Position numbers and translations under genes: made by a program. The notes beneath the pieces are model-generated. The model saw nothing but the letters and a program-made list of their open reading frames with translations, was not told the origin of the DNA and did no database searches. A DNA stretch of 20,044 nucleotides from a virus. Location of the stretch: positions 1-20,044 of IMG/VR virus record IMGVR_UViG_3300021139_000205. The stretch is one strand, 5' to 3'. Shown in pieces: positions 13,632 through 19,260 of this stretch (its first letter is position 1; each line of letters opens with the position of its first letter).

Positions 13632-14102
13632 ATGAAGACATGCAACAGATGCAAGATAGAAAAACCTCTAACTGAGTTTAATAAGAAGAGGGAATCTGGC
13701 GTTCAGCCATATTGCAAACCTTGTCAAGGTGAGTATCAACGAGAGTTTTATGAAGATACTCGTTTAGATACACAGGCCAATATCTATAAAAATCGCAAAA
13801 TAAGAAAGAAATCTATTCATCAGTTTTTAGGGGACTTTTACTCCTCCAATCCTTGTGTAGATTGTGGGGAAGATGATATTCTGGTCCTAGAGTTTGACCA
13901 TGTGATAGGCAAGGAGTTTGGCTTAAATGAAGCCATACGAGATGCAGTATCTATAGAAAGAATAAAAGAAGAATTAACAAAGGGCGAAGTAAGATGTTGC
14001 AATTGCCACAGGCGGTTAACCTCTCATCAGCAAAATAGTTGGCGTGTTAAATACGTAAACGGAGAATTAGAAGATATGGAGTATGAAAATGGAAATAGTT
14101 AA
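13632..14102 (+). CDS. HNH endonuclease with N-terminal zinc module
   Basis: From the ATG at 13632 the product is 156 residues. It begins MKTCNRCKIEKPLTEFNKKR and has YCKPC at 27-31, an N-terminal C-x2-C...C-x2-C module almost identical in pattern to that of the HNH protein at 2884-3525. The C-terminal core has CVDC (75-78), EFDH (87-90) and a CCNCHRRL block (122-129), giving a zinc-held HNH fold. An upstream in-frame ATG (13548) adds 28 residues of no domain character; 13632 is preferred. It opens a three-gene plus-strand island, suggesting a mobile or homing origin. Confidence 0.85.
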   Translation: MKTCNRCKIEKPLTEFNKKRESGVQPYCKPCQGEYQREFYEDTRLDTQANIYKNRKIRKKSIHQFLGDFYSSNPCVDCGEDDILVLEFDHVIGKEFGLNEAIRDAVSIERIKEELTKGEVRCCNCHRRLTSHQQNSWRVKYVNGELEDMEYENGNS

Positions 14103-14598
14103 ACTAACCGAAACACAAATGATTAGAGCCTATACAGCAGGTATTAAACGCCAATGGCGCCATCGTGACCCAATTACAGGGGAGCGCTTCTCTACTCATC
14201 GCTTTACAGCCTATGACACCGCATTTGATGGTGACATTAAGGGTTGCTTAGTTGAGTGTGCAGTTGCCACTTACTATGGAACTCAATGGAACAGTGAAGA
14301 TTGGGACCTTGCAGAACATAGCGAACATAAGGGGTTACCAGATGTTGAGCCATACTTTGAGGTAAGACGTGCCAGAACAACAAAAGGGCAGTTAACTATT
14401 CGTAATACAGATGCCATTAACAAAGTGGCAGTACTTGGATGCGTAGATGAGAAGAACGAAAACATTGTCTATCTGCTAGGTGCTATCAAGATACGTGATG
14501 CACGTGAAGGAGTCTTTGAACAAGACGACAATGGGAACGTGTATGTTCCACAATCACTGCTACATACCGTCGCAGAGTTTGCGCCAGTCCATGCCTAA
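14083..14598 (+). CDS. PD-(D/E)XK-like phage protein
   Basis: The 171-residue product has spacing typical of a PD-(D/E)XK nuclease core: Glu58 in GCLVECAVATYYG, PDV at 86-88, and EVR at 93-95 in place of the usual E-x-K, followed by a strand with LTIRNTDAINKVAVLG. The protein at 18211-18771 has the same layout with an intact EVK, so they are diverged paralogues. The Arg in place of Lys could weaken catalysis. Starts at 14083 and 14089 are both in frame; 14089 has the better-spaced GGAG. It overlaps the HNH gene's end by up to 20 bases. Nuclease activity is inferred. Confidence 0.65.
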   Translation: MKMEIVKLTETQMIRAYTAGIKRQWRHRDPITGERFSTHRFTAYDTAFDGDIKGCLVECAVATYYGTQWNSEDWDLAEHSEHKGLPDVEPYFEVRRARTTKGQLTIRNTDAINKVAVLGCVDEKNENIVYLLGAIKIRDAREGVFEQDDNGNVYVPQSLLHTVAEFAPVHA

Positions 14599-14767
14599 AT
14601 ACGAATACTCATGTATAACGTGTGATATTACTATTGAACACGAACGTAGCATCCACGATGAAGAGCCTAGATACCCTTGCCCATCATGCGGTTACTCATT
14701 AACCCGTGTGTACACACCTTTTGGTTTACAGTTTAAGGGAAATGGCTTTTATAAAACAGGCGGTTAG
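14591..14767 (+). CDS. FmdB-type zinc-ribbon protein
   Basis: The 58-residue product reads MPKYEYSCITCDITIEHERS, then CPSCG (30-34), and ends FGLQFKGNGFYKTGG. 'MPxYEYxCxxC...CPxCG...FKGxGFYxT' is the FmdB zinc-ribbon pattern, with Cys8, Cys11, Cys30 and Cys33 as the zinc ligands. The family was named for a putative regulator of formamidase genes and is common as a small accessory protein in bacteria and phages. It overlaps the previous stop by eight bases. Its stop overlaps the converging minus-strand gene by four bases. Confidence 0.9.
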   Translation: MPKYEYSCITCDITIEHERSIHDEEPRYPCPSCGYSLTRVYTPFGLQFKGNGFYKTGG

Positions 14768-15060
14768 TCTGCTTGAATGCCCATAGATTCTAAGTAAATG
14801 TCTTTTTCAGACATGAGGAAATCTCTAATCTGTGTAGTGCGAGCCGTAATCTGCTCTTCTGTCTGTGTAATAATGTCTTTTTCCAATTCTTCTTTATGCG
14901 CTTCGTATTGTTCAATGGCGTAATCTAACACCGATTGTGCAGTTGCCGCTTTTAATTGTGCATCTTCCCAACGTGCTTTAGCGCGTTCTTCTTTTGTCTG
15001 CAATATAAAGGCATTTGCCTCCATCTGCTTTTGTTCAATCTTTTCTTTTGCCTTACTCAT
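14764..15060 (-). CDS. Coiled-coil partner of the proteasome-like protein
   Basis: The 98-residue product is helical throughout, rich in Glu, Lys, Ala and Gln, with a long coiled coil (about 2-75: KAKEKIEQKQMEANAFILQT, then QYEAHKEELEKDI) and a short end with SEKDIYLESMGIQAD. There is no ATPase motif and no HbYX-type C-terminus of proteasome activators. Its ATG overlaps the stop of the Ntn-hydrolase gene as ATGA, so the two are translationally coupled. An adaptor, substrate or lid role is a guess from that coupling alone. Confidence 0.65.
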   Translation of the reverse strand: MSKAKEKIEQKQMEANAFILQTKEERAKARWEDAQLKAATAQSVLDYAIEQYEAHKEELEKDIITQTEEQITARTTQIRDFLMSEKDIYLESMGIQAD

Positions 15061-15608
15061 TTTTTTAATTGCTCCACAACTTGATATGGTCCTGATGTAT
15101 ACACGGTTAGTTTAGCAGCGATATCAACTGCTTCAACTGGGGTGGCTCCTGCATGAAGAGCGCCCAAAGCATATGGTGCACCTGAACCTACGCCATAGAA
15201 ACCGTCTTCTGAACGACAGACAGATAAGTCATCTGCTATGTCGAATAATTCGCCATTAATAGAAATAATGAAATGAAAACGCTGTTCATCAGCCTTTCCA
15301 TCGCCCTTACCTTCTGCAAAGTCATAGCCGTTATCCACAAGGCATTTGCGAAAGGATGGCATCGCTTTAGTAATTACATAGTGATAAATGTCTTTTTTAT
15401 CTTTAACAGTCAACGCTGGTGGATTCCACAGGTGTTGAATGACGTCGCATGGTTGAACCTCGCCACTTCCTGCAACAAGAATAGGACCACGTTCTGCAAT
15501 CTTCTTCATGTCAGGATGGTTAAAACGACGACCCGTGTCATCAGTTACTTGATTATCGGCAACAATTACCGATTTGTTCTTGTACTGAACTCCAACGATG
15601 GTCGTCAT
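15057..15608 (-). CDS. HslV/proteasome-beta-like Ntn hydrolase
   Basis: The 183-residue product begins MTTIVGVQYKNKSVIVADNQ. Removal of Met leaves an N-terminal Thr, the nucleophile of HslV and proteasome beta subunits. Asp18 matches the family's Asp17, and the KK pair at 35-36 matches the catalytic Lys33 region. Later motifs are AGSGEVQ (46-52), FIISINGELFDI (113-124), the diagnostic GVGSGAPYALGAL (139-151) and AVDIAAKLTVYTSGPYQVVE near the end. Length equals HslV, with no propeptide. The ATG at 15608 has AAGGAG at about eight bases. No ATPase partner gene is visible; it could use a host unfoldase, act alone, or mature virion proteins. Confidence 0.9.
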   Translation of the reverse strand: MTTIVGVQYKNKSVIVADNQVTDDTGRRFNHPDMKKIAERGPILVAGSGEVQPCDVIQHLWNPPALTVKDKKDIYHYVITKAMPSFRKCLVDNGYDFAEGKGDGKADEQRFHFIISINGELFDIADDLSVCRSEDGFYGVGSGAPYALGALHAGATPVEAVDIAAKLTVYTSGPYQVVEQLKK

Positions 15609-15708
15609 GAGGCTTCTCCTTCTCTATGGTCGAGATAAGGGTACCAGATGGGCTTGGGGGGCTTTGTAGCAACTTTTGCCTTGTAGGAGACGTGCTGGGC
15701 GCCTGAAG

Positions 15709-15735
15709 TGCCCTAGATGCCCTCTATGCCCGTTT
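15709..15735. repeat. Three 9-base tandem units beginning TGCCC
   Basis: TGCCCTAGA, TGCCCTCTA and TGCCCGTTT follow one another exactly every nine bases in the 166-base gap 15609-15774 upstream of the proteasome-like gene. Only the first five bases are fully conserved. They could be a binding array or chance; no clear promoter was found in this gap. Confidence 0.35.
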
Positions 15736-15774
15736 TAACGCCGCCCTTGTGTTTTTTCTTTAGTAACGACTATC

Positions 15775-16116
15775 TTACTCGTGAATAACAGGGATAAGCA
15801 TATGAGGGTCAATAGAAGCCGCTGCTGCCACCCTGTGGTGCCCATCATTGAGGATATGACCTCCCATGAACTCCATCATACGAACAGGCTTCTGAACGCC
15901 CTTCTTCTTAATGCTAGAGGTAAGGCGTTCGCTCTTGGCTTCCTTGGCTTTCCTATCCCACATCTGGTCTGCTGACTCCCTGCCGTTGGTAACAGTAGGT
16001 CCTGCAAAAGGCATATGGAACCATTGACGGTCAGGTGACTTCTTGCCTGTCATAGCCTTGACTTCCCCTGCAGGCATGAACATGGCTAATTGCTTATGGG
16101 AGAGGGGTGCGCTCAT
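15775..16116 (-). CDS. ParB/sulfiredoxin-fold protein
   Basis: The 113-residue product has a C-terminal ParB-like core: LTSSIKKKGVQKPVRMMEFM, then GGHILNDGHHRVAAAASIDP and MLIPVIHE. 'LxDGHHRxAAA' is the GxHRxxAA nucleotide-binding motif of the ParB N-terminal/Srx superfamily. The DNA-binding helix-turn-helix and dimerisation domains of true ParB are absent, so this is a stand-alone domain, as in many phage proteins. It could bind or hydrolyse a nucleotide. It starts in an ATGA overlap with the HNH gene upstream and closes that coupled cluster. Confidence 0.8.
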   Translation of the reverse strand: MSAPLSHKQLAMFMPAGEVKAMTGKKSPDRQWFHMPFAGPTVTNGRESADQMWDRKAKEAKSERLTSSIKKKGVQKPVRMMEFMGGHILNDGHHRVAAAASIDPHMLIPVIHE

Positions 16117-16385
16117 CGGTTCTTGTTACCTTTGCCAATATTTTTAGACGCCTTCATCACCTGGAGGTTCTTAGAACCATTGTTATGTTTGTTATTGTCT
16201 TTGTGGTCGACGTGCTCATCTTTCTTGAGTTTGCGCCCCAGCGACTTTTCCTTCTTGTAACGTGCCTCATGAGTCGAGGTGGTCTTTTGAGTCTTAGGGT
16301 CGTACTCGACCATCATTGTACGTCCGCCCTTGTTTTTATCTTTGTACGGCCCGTACACTTTTTTCTTCTTGGATGGCAATGTCAT
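16113..16385 (-). CDS. Small HNH-type DNA-binding/nuclease protein
   Basis: The 90-residue, lysine-rich product reads VYGPYKDKNKGGRTMMVEYD, then ARYKKEKSLGRKLKKDEHVD and HKDNNKHNNGSKNLQVMKAS. 'ARYxxEKxxGRxLxxxExVDHKDxNKxNNxxxNLQ' is the HNH motif of short homing-type nucleases (H-N-N core). It lacks zinc-binding cysteines. It is coupled by ATGA at both ends, to the ADP-ribosyltransferase upstream and the ParB-like gene downstream, so it is embedded in a stable operon. Nicking DNA at a phage or host site is the family expectation. Confidence 0.8.
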   Translation of the reverse strand: MTLPSKKKKVYGPYKDKNKGGRTMMVEYDPKTQKTTSTHEARYKKEKSLGRKLKKDEHVDHKDNNKHNNGSKNLQVMKASKNIGKGNKNR

Positions 16386-16738
16386 TCTTTAATCTCCTCC
16401 ATTGTATCTGGATGGTGCTTGCTCAGAACGACTGCCTCACGGAAGTGGTAAGAGATGCCCTTCATGCCCCACTTAACTTCTTTATCGTGACGCTTCTGAC
16501 CTACTGGCTTCACTTTGTAGATGTGGCCTGATGGACCAGTCTCTGATGTGTCTTCTGGTCCGTGTGCATAGATGCGAGCGGTGATTAAGTGCAATGGTGT
16601 CACATAGACACGGTCATGGTGATATAAAGGATTGCTTGGTCGTGGGTTTGGTAATCCACGAGCAGCAGGTGACTGGATGACATCTCCTGGCTTAAAGTGT
16701 GCTGTGGAACCGTGATAGAACTCTTCTTGTCTAGGCAT
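16382..16738 (-). CDS. Arr-like (rifampin-type) ADP-ribosyltransferase
   Basis: From the ATG at 16738 (AAGGTT upstream; a TTG at 16744 is also possible) the product is 118 residues. Numbering from that ATG, it has FYHGSTAHFKPGDVI (7-21), a SPAARG turn, RVYVTP (43-48), ARIYAHG (54-60) and GHIYKVKPVG (71-80). This follows the Arr pattern 'YHGTxADLxPGDxI...VYFT...A...GRIYxVEPxG', in which the YHG and VYVT segments line the NAD site. Arr enzymes modify rifampin, but phage relatives more probably modify a host protein or nucleic acid. It overlaps the zinc-peptide gene upstream by eight bases. Confidence 0.75.
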   Translation of the reverse strand: MPRQEEFYHGSTAHFKPGDVIQSPAARGLPNPRPSNPLYHHDRVYVTPLHLITARIYAHGPEDTSETGPSGHIYKVKPVGQKRHDKEVKWGMKGISYHFREAVVLSKHHPDTMEEIKE

Positions 16739-16847
16739 TAGCAACCTTGCAATACTGACATGGGCATGAGTGGGTAAAGCATGGGCATTCTTCTCCTGAT
16801 TGCATCATGCCCTCGCCCTGACAGAGATAGCAGACTTTGGTGCTCAT
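16731..16847 (-). CDS. 38-residue cysteine-rich peptide
   Basis: An ATG at 16847 opens 38 codons ending TAG at 16731. The peptide reads MSTKVCYLCQGEGMMQSGEE, then CPCFTHSCPCQYCKVANA, with seven cysteines (6, 9, 21, 23, 28, 30, 33). CYLCQGEG is a DnaJ-type zinc-ribbon half. The start overlaps the upstream stop as ATGA and the stop lies within the ADP-ribosyltransferase start, so it is coupled at both ends, good evidence that it is translated. Probably binds one or two zinc ions; function unknown. Confidence 0.65.
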   Translation of the reverse strand: MSTKVCYLCQGEGMMQSGEECPCFTHSCPCQYCKVANA

Positions 16848-17020
16848 TGCTTACTAGCCCCTGCCACTGTGCCATCGGGAGCCTCACCAATGTGGAATTG
16901 TTCTTCTCTCAGTAACGACATATCGGCATTGAAGTCATCACGGCGATATCGCTTCTTATTACGGATAGGTGTTGCAGCACTTGACCTACGTAACTCTTGG
17001 ACTCTTTGGACCTTACCCAT
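16844..17020 (-). CDS. 58-residue basic protein of unknown function
   Basis: The ATG at 17020 has GAGGT seven bases upstream. The product reads MGKVQRVQELRRSSAATPIR, then NKKRYRRDDFNADMSLLREE and QFHIGEAPDGTVAGASKQ: a basic first half and an acidic end, without cysteine or membrane segment. Its stop overlaps the cysteine-rich peptide's ATG as ATGA and its start overlaps the upstream stop as TAATG. A plus-strand frame over this region is a shadow. No family is recognised. Confidence 0.6.
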   Translation of the reverse strand: MGKVQRVQELRRSSAATPIRNKKRYRRDDFNADMSLLREEQFHIGEAPDGTVAGASKQ

Positions 17021-17142
17021 TACCAGACCTCGTCATTGGTGTATTCGCCCTTGGTAGGGATAGCCTCACAGATACATTTACAGGTCTCTACTGAGCAGAC
17101 TCCACCTACGATGCTATGTTCACACTTGATGCATCTGTCCAT
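17020..17142 (-). CDS. 40-residue zinc-ribbon-like peptide
   Basis: An ATG at 17142 opens 40 codons ending TAA at 17020-17022. The peptide reads MDRCIKCEHSIVGGVCSVET then CKCICEAIPTKGEYTNDEVW, with six cysteines (4, 7, 16, 21, 23, 25), enough for one or two metal sites. The stop overlaps the next ATG as TAATG. No clear Shine-Dalgarno precedes the start. Function unknown. Confidence 0.55.
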   Translation of the reverse strand: MDRCIKCEHSIVGGVCSVETCKCICEAIPTKGEYTNDEVW

Positions 17143-17179
17143 ATGATAAGTGTGTCATTTCTGGGAAAAAGAATCTTAT

Positions 17180-17359
17180 TTAACTATTCCACAATTCTTC
17201 TTCAACTAATGGGTCAAACTCCGACTCGTTGACGGGCTGATGTTTCATCTGACTCTGACTATATTGATAGGCCTTTAGTACTTCTGGCTTCCAGTCTTTT
17301 GGAGCAAACTGCTTGGCCTTCTTGTAGGCTTGGGCGTACTGGTCTTTAGTTGCTGGCAT
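17180..17359 (-). CDS. Small Lys/Gln/Tyr-rich protein
   Basis: From the ATG at 17359 the product is 59 residues: MPATKDQYAQAYKKAKQFAP, then KDWKPEVLKAYQYSQSQMKH and an acidic end with DPLVEEELWNS. It looks helical and soluble. A TTG three codons earlier (17368) is an alternative start. It overlaps the end of the zinc-ribbon gene at 17346 by 14 bases. No family is recognised. Confidence 0.5.
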   Translation of the reverse strand: MPATKDQYAQAYKKAKQFAPKDWKPEVLKAYQYSQSQMKHQPVNESEFDPLVEEELWNS

Positions 17360-17513
17360 AGTAGTCAATCATCTCTACGCCGAGTACGTCCTCCACGCAA
17401 TCTTCACAGATGACAAATGTGTACTCAAACTTCTGAGGGGTGTTCTTACCCTCTGGGTCATCGACCATGAACAAGAACTCTTCTGACTTCTGTAGGCAAA
17501 CTTCACATTTCAT
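17346..17513 (-). CDS. 55-residue zinc-ribbon-like protein
   Basis: An ATG at 17513 opens 55 codons ending TAA at 17346. The product reads MKCEVCLQKSEEFLFMVDDP, then TPQKFEYTFVICEDCVEDVL and EMIDYYASN. Cys3-x2-Cys6 and Cys36-x2-Cys39 are a classic four-cysteine zinc ribbon with about 29 residues between pairs. The ATG overlaps the membrane-protein stop as ATGA. Function unknown. Confidence 0.65.
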   Translation of the reverse strand: MKCEVCLQKSEEFLFMVDDPEGKNTPQKFEYTFVICEDCVEDVLGVEMIDYYASN

Positions 17514-17716
17514 GCTTTACGCCATTCTCGGTAGTTTCGTAGGTACACAATAACATATCCCACCGATGCGACGATAAAGCCATACTGGTGAGTAATCAAT
17601 GAGTAGGTAGTCCAAAGAATCTCGTTGAAGATAAGGATGAGCCAAGCCCAAATACTCTTCCTACCAAGGAAGAATATGCCAGTTGTCCCAACTGCTGCTA
17701 ATACCCATGACCACAT
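17510..17716 (-). CDS. Small membrane protein with two or three helices
   Basis: The 68-residue product has hydrophobic segments at about 3-17 (SWVLAAVGTTGIFFLG), 22-38 (IWAWLILIFNEILWTTYSL) and 44-60 (YGFIVASVGYVIVYLR), ending with a basic RNYREWRKA. Aromatic-rich three-helix peptides of this kind resemble fragments of PnuC-like or related small actinobacterial membrane proteins, though the match is loose. AGGAG lies about seven bases before the ATG at 17716. Its job, perhaps membrane protection or transport, is unknown. Confidence 0.6.
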   Translation of the reverse strand: MWSWVLAAVGTTGIFFLGRKSIWAWLILIFNEILWTTYSLITHQYGFIVASVGYVIVYLRNYREWRKA

Positions 17717-17719
17717 GAC

Positions 17720-17860
17720 CTACTCCTCAAAAGACTCCTGGGTAGACCAGAAGTCATCAAAACTCTTATCCTTATAGATGATATACCACTCTGTGGCTAT
17801 AGATATAAATACTGTTGCAAAAATAGAAGAACAAATAAGGGCCGTTAAAAATATACTCAT
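17720..17860 (-). CDS. 46-residue single-pass membrane peptide
   Basis: From the ATG at 17860 the product is 46 residues: MSIFLTALICSSIFATVFIS, then IATEWYIIYKDKSFDDFWST and QESFEE. One membrane helix (about 3-24) precedes a short acidic cytoplasmic tail. A longer start at 17926 would lie inside the upstream gene; the 17860 ATG overlaps that gene's stop as ATGA, so it is preferred. No family recognised. Confidence 0.6.
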   Translation of the reverse strand: MSIFLTALICSSIFATVFISIATEWYIIYKDKSFDDFWSTQESFEE

Positions 17861-18084
17861 CTGCAATCCCAACAGTAGTAAGGGGTACGTGCTTCTTGCC
17901 TTGGCAAGAGAGTGTGGGTACCACAACGAAAACAGGTAAGTGTCACTTCTTTCAATGCAGGTACGAACTCTGAATACTTTTTCTCAACCTGCACGTAGCA
18001 AAAGCCTAGGGCTATCCATGCTGAGAAGTTATTAACTCCAACTCCCAACTGGAACCACTTGAGCAGACCTGCGCTGAATTTCAT
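17857..18084 (-). CDS. 75-residue protein with hydrophobic start and C-terminal zinc ribbon
   Basis: The product begins MKFSAGLLKWFQLGVGVNNF then SAWIALGFCYVQVEKKYSEF, a moderately hydrophobic half that may lie at the membrane. It ends with LTCFRCGTHTLLPRQEARTP then YYCWDCR. Cys51-x2-Cys54 and Cys71-x2-Cys74 form a four-cysteine zinc ribbon. AAGGA sits about five bases before the ATG at 18084, which overlaps the upstream stop as ATGA. Function unknown. Confidence 0.6.
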   Translation of the reverse strand: MKFSAGLLKWFQLGVGVNNFSAWIALGFCYVQVEKKYSEFVPALKEVTLTCFRCGTHTLLPRQEARTPYYCWDCR

Positions 18085-18206
18085 TTGTCCTTACCAATCC
18101 CAATAGCAAAGTACCACTTAATAAAATCAATCGAGATATCTTTATAATCAGGGTTGTACTTCAAAGCAAACCCCCACTCACTTGTTCTTCCATAGGCAAT
18201 GTGCAT
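18081..18206 (-). CDS. 41-residue peptide of unknown function
   Basis: An ATG at 18206 with AAGGG about seven bases upstream opens 41 codons ending TGA at 18081. The product reads MHIAYGRTSEWGFALKYNPD, then YKDISIDFIKWYFAIGIGKD and K, aromatic-rich and probably folded with a partner. It starts four bases after the stop of the PD-(D/E)XK-like gene and overlaps the next gene by ATGA, so it is well placed in the operon. Confidence 0.6.
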   Translation of the reverse strand: MHIAYGRTSEWGFALKYNPDYKDISIDFIKWYFAIGIGKDK

Positions 18207-18210
18207 CTTC

Positions 18211-18771
18211 TTACCCTTCGTTTACTGCTCTAAGGCTACTGCCTTTACTGGAAATTGAAAAATCTTCTGGGATAGGGGAGGTATCGTCAAATTCTGACAA
18301 AGGTACCCTCCACGACCCCTCTGGTGCATAGAGCCATTCGCTATGCATTGGAATCTCATCCATAGAAACCCAACCATAGACTTCAACTTCAGAGTAGTAG
18401 TCCCTATCTTCCACACGCGCACCTACCAAGACCCACCCCTCATGTAAGTCTTTAGGGAAAACAGGGACCTCATCCCTCGTTCTAATACTTTTTACTTCGA
18501 TATTAGGAAAGACATCTGGAAAGTCTTTTCTAAAAGAATGCTCTTCATTGGGGTAGAAGGGGAAGACCATCGCTTTCTTATACAATTTAGCCACTGCGTA
18601 CTCCGCAACGATGGTTCTCACGTTTGCGGCTATCTCAGGTTCAAGGAAACGTTTGTTATCACCCGCATAATTGGGTCTATCAACACTTCCAAACTTCATT
18701 AACCAGCGTTGTTGGGCGATAGAGGCGCATGCAGCGACCTCTGCTTGGGATAAATGGACGATTTTGCTCAT
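18211..18771 (-). CDS. PD-(D/E)XK-like nuclease-fold protein
   Basis: The 186-residue product carries a full candidate PD-(D/E)XK active site: Glu57 in RTIVAEYAVAKLY, Asp86 in FPDVFP, and Glu92-x-Lys94 in NIEVKSIRTRD, followed by a strand with EGWVLVGARVEDRD and EVYGWVSMDEI. The spacing of Glu, Asp and Glu-x-Lys is the same as in the plus-strand protein at 14083-14598, where Lys is replaced by Arg. This fold is typical of restriction-like and recombination nucleases. It heads the minus-strand run and lies next to the 1.27 kb gene-free region. Nuclease activity and substrate are inferred. Confidence 0.65.
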   Translation of the reverse strand: MSKIVHLSQAEVAACASIAQQRWLMKFGSVDRPNYAGDNKRFLEPEIAANVRTIVAEYAVAKLYKKAMVFPFYPNEEHSFRKDFPDVFPNIEVKSIRTRDEVPVFPKDLHEGWVLVGARVEDRDYYSEVEVYGWVSMDEIPMHSEWLYAPEGSWRVPLSEFDDTSPIPEDFSISSKGSSLRAVNEG

Positions 18772-18956
18772 ACGAGCACTCTAGCACGAGTTTTCGGCTA
18801 CTGCCTAACCTCAAACCCTTCAACCATGCCTCTCACCTGGCCGTTCCATGAGCGTTTTTGGCTTAACTGTGGGGTATCACGCAACAACAACTAACTATTT
18901 ATTGCGCTATTACACTCACAACAAGTTTCTATAACTTGTATTTATTGTTCAATCCC

Positions 18957-18971
18957 CGCGTGAAACACGCG
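18957..18971. repeat. Perfect hairpin with AAA loop, TGAAAC unit
   Basis: CGCGTG and CACGCG form six perfect pairs around AAA. A near copy, GCGTG/CACGC around AAA, is at 19547-19559, about 590 bases away; both share the core ACGCGTGAAACACGC or close to it. Confidence 0.6.
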
Positions 18972-19245
18972 TTATTAAATAGTTTGATAGCAGTTTCGAT
19001 AGCAACTGTTATGTAACTGTTTGGCTACTGTCGCAAAGTAGTGTGGCACGCTGTTTGTACCACCAGCCTTTCAGACAACTTTTCCAGTTGTTATCAACTC
19101 ACATAAGCATTGTGAAACACTAACAATGTGTATCTATCTGTCATGTCTAGTAGTTATCTAGTAGCAGTATTCAATAGCCACAACAAAGTATCTATCTCTC
19201 TCTCTTATCTCTCTAATAGACACTAACTATTCTTCAATGTATTTA

Positions 19246-19260
19246 GGGGGCGTTGCCCCC
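19246..19260. repeat. GC-rich hairpin GGGGGC/GCCCCC
   Basis: Six G/C pairs enclose GTT, followed by TATAACCCCC. It is by far the most stable stem in the AT-rich region. No T-run follows on either side, so it is not a standard terminator. A structured origin element or pause site is possible. Confidence 0.55.

Noticed and set aside
16382-16738. Rifampin resistance gene
   Set aside because: Only the Arr-like fold pattern is visible; the phage setting and short length do not support a drug-resistance role.
16800-17057. 85-codon plus-strand open frame
   Set aside because: It is antisense to three coupled small genes whose overlaps and cysteine patterns support the minus strand.
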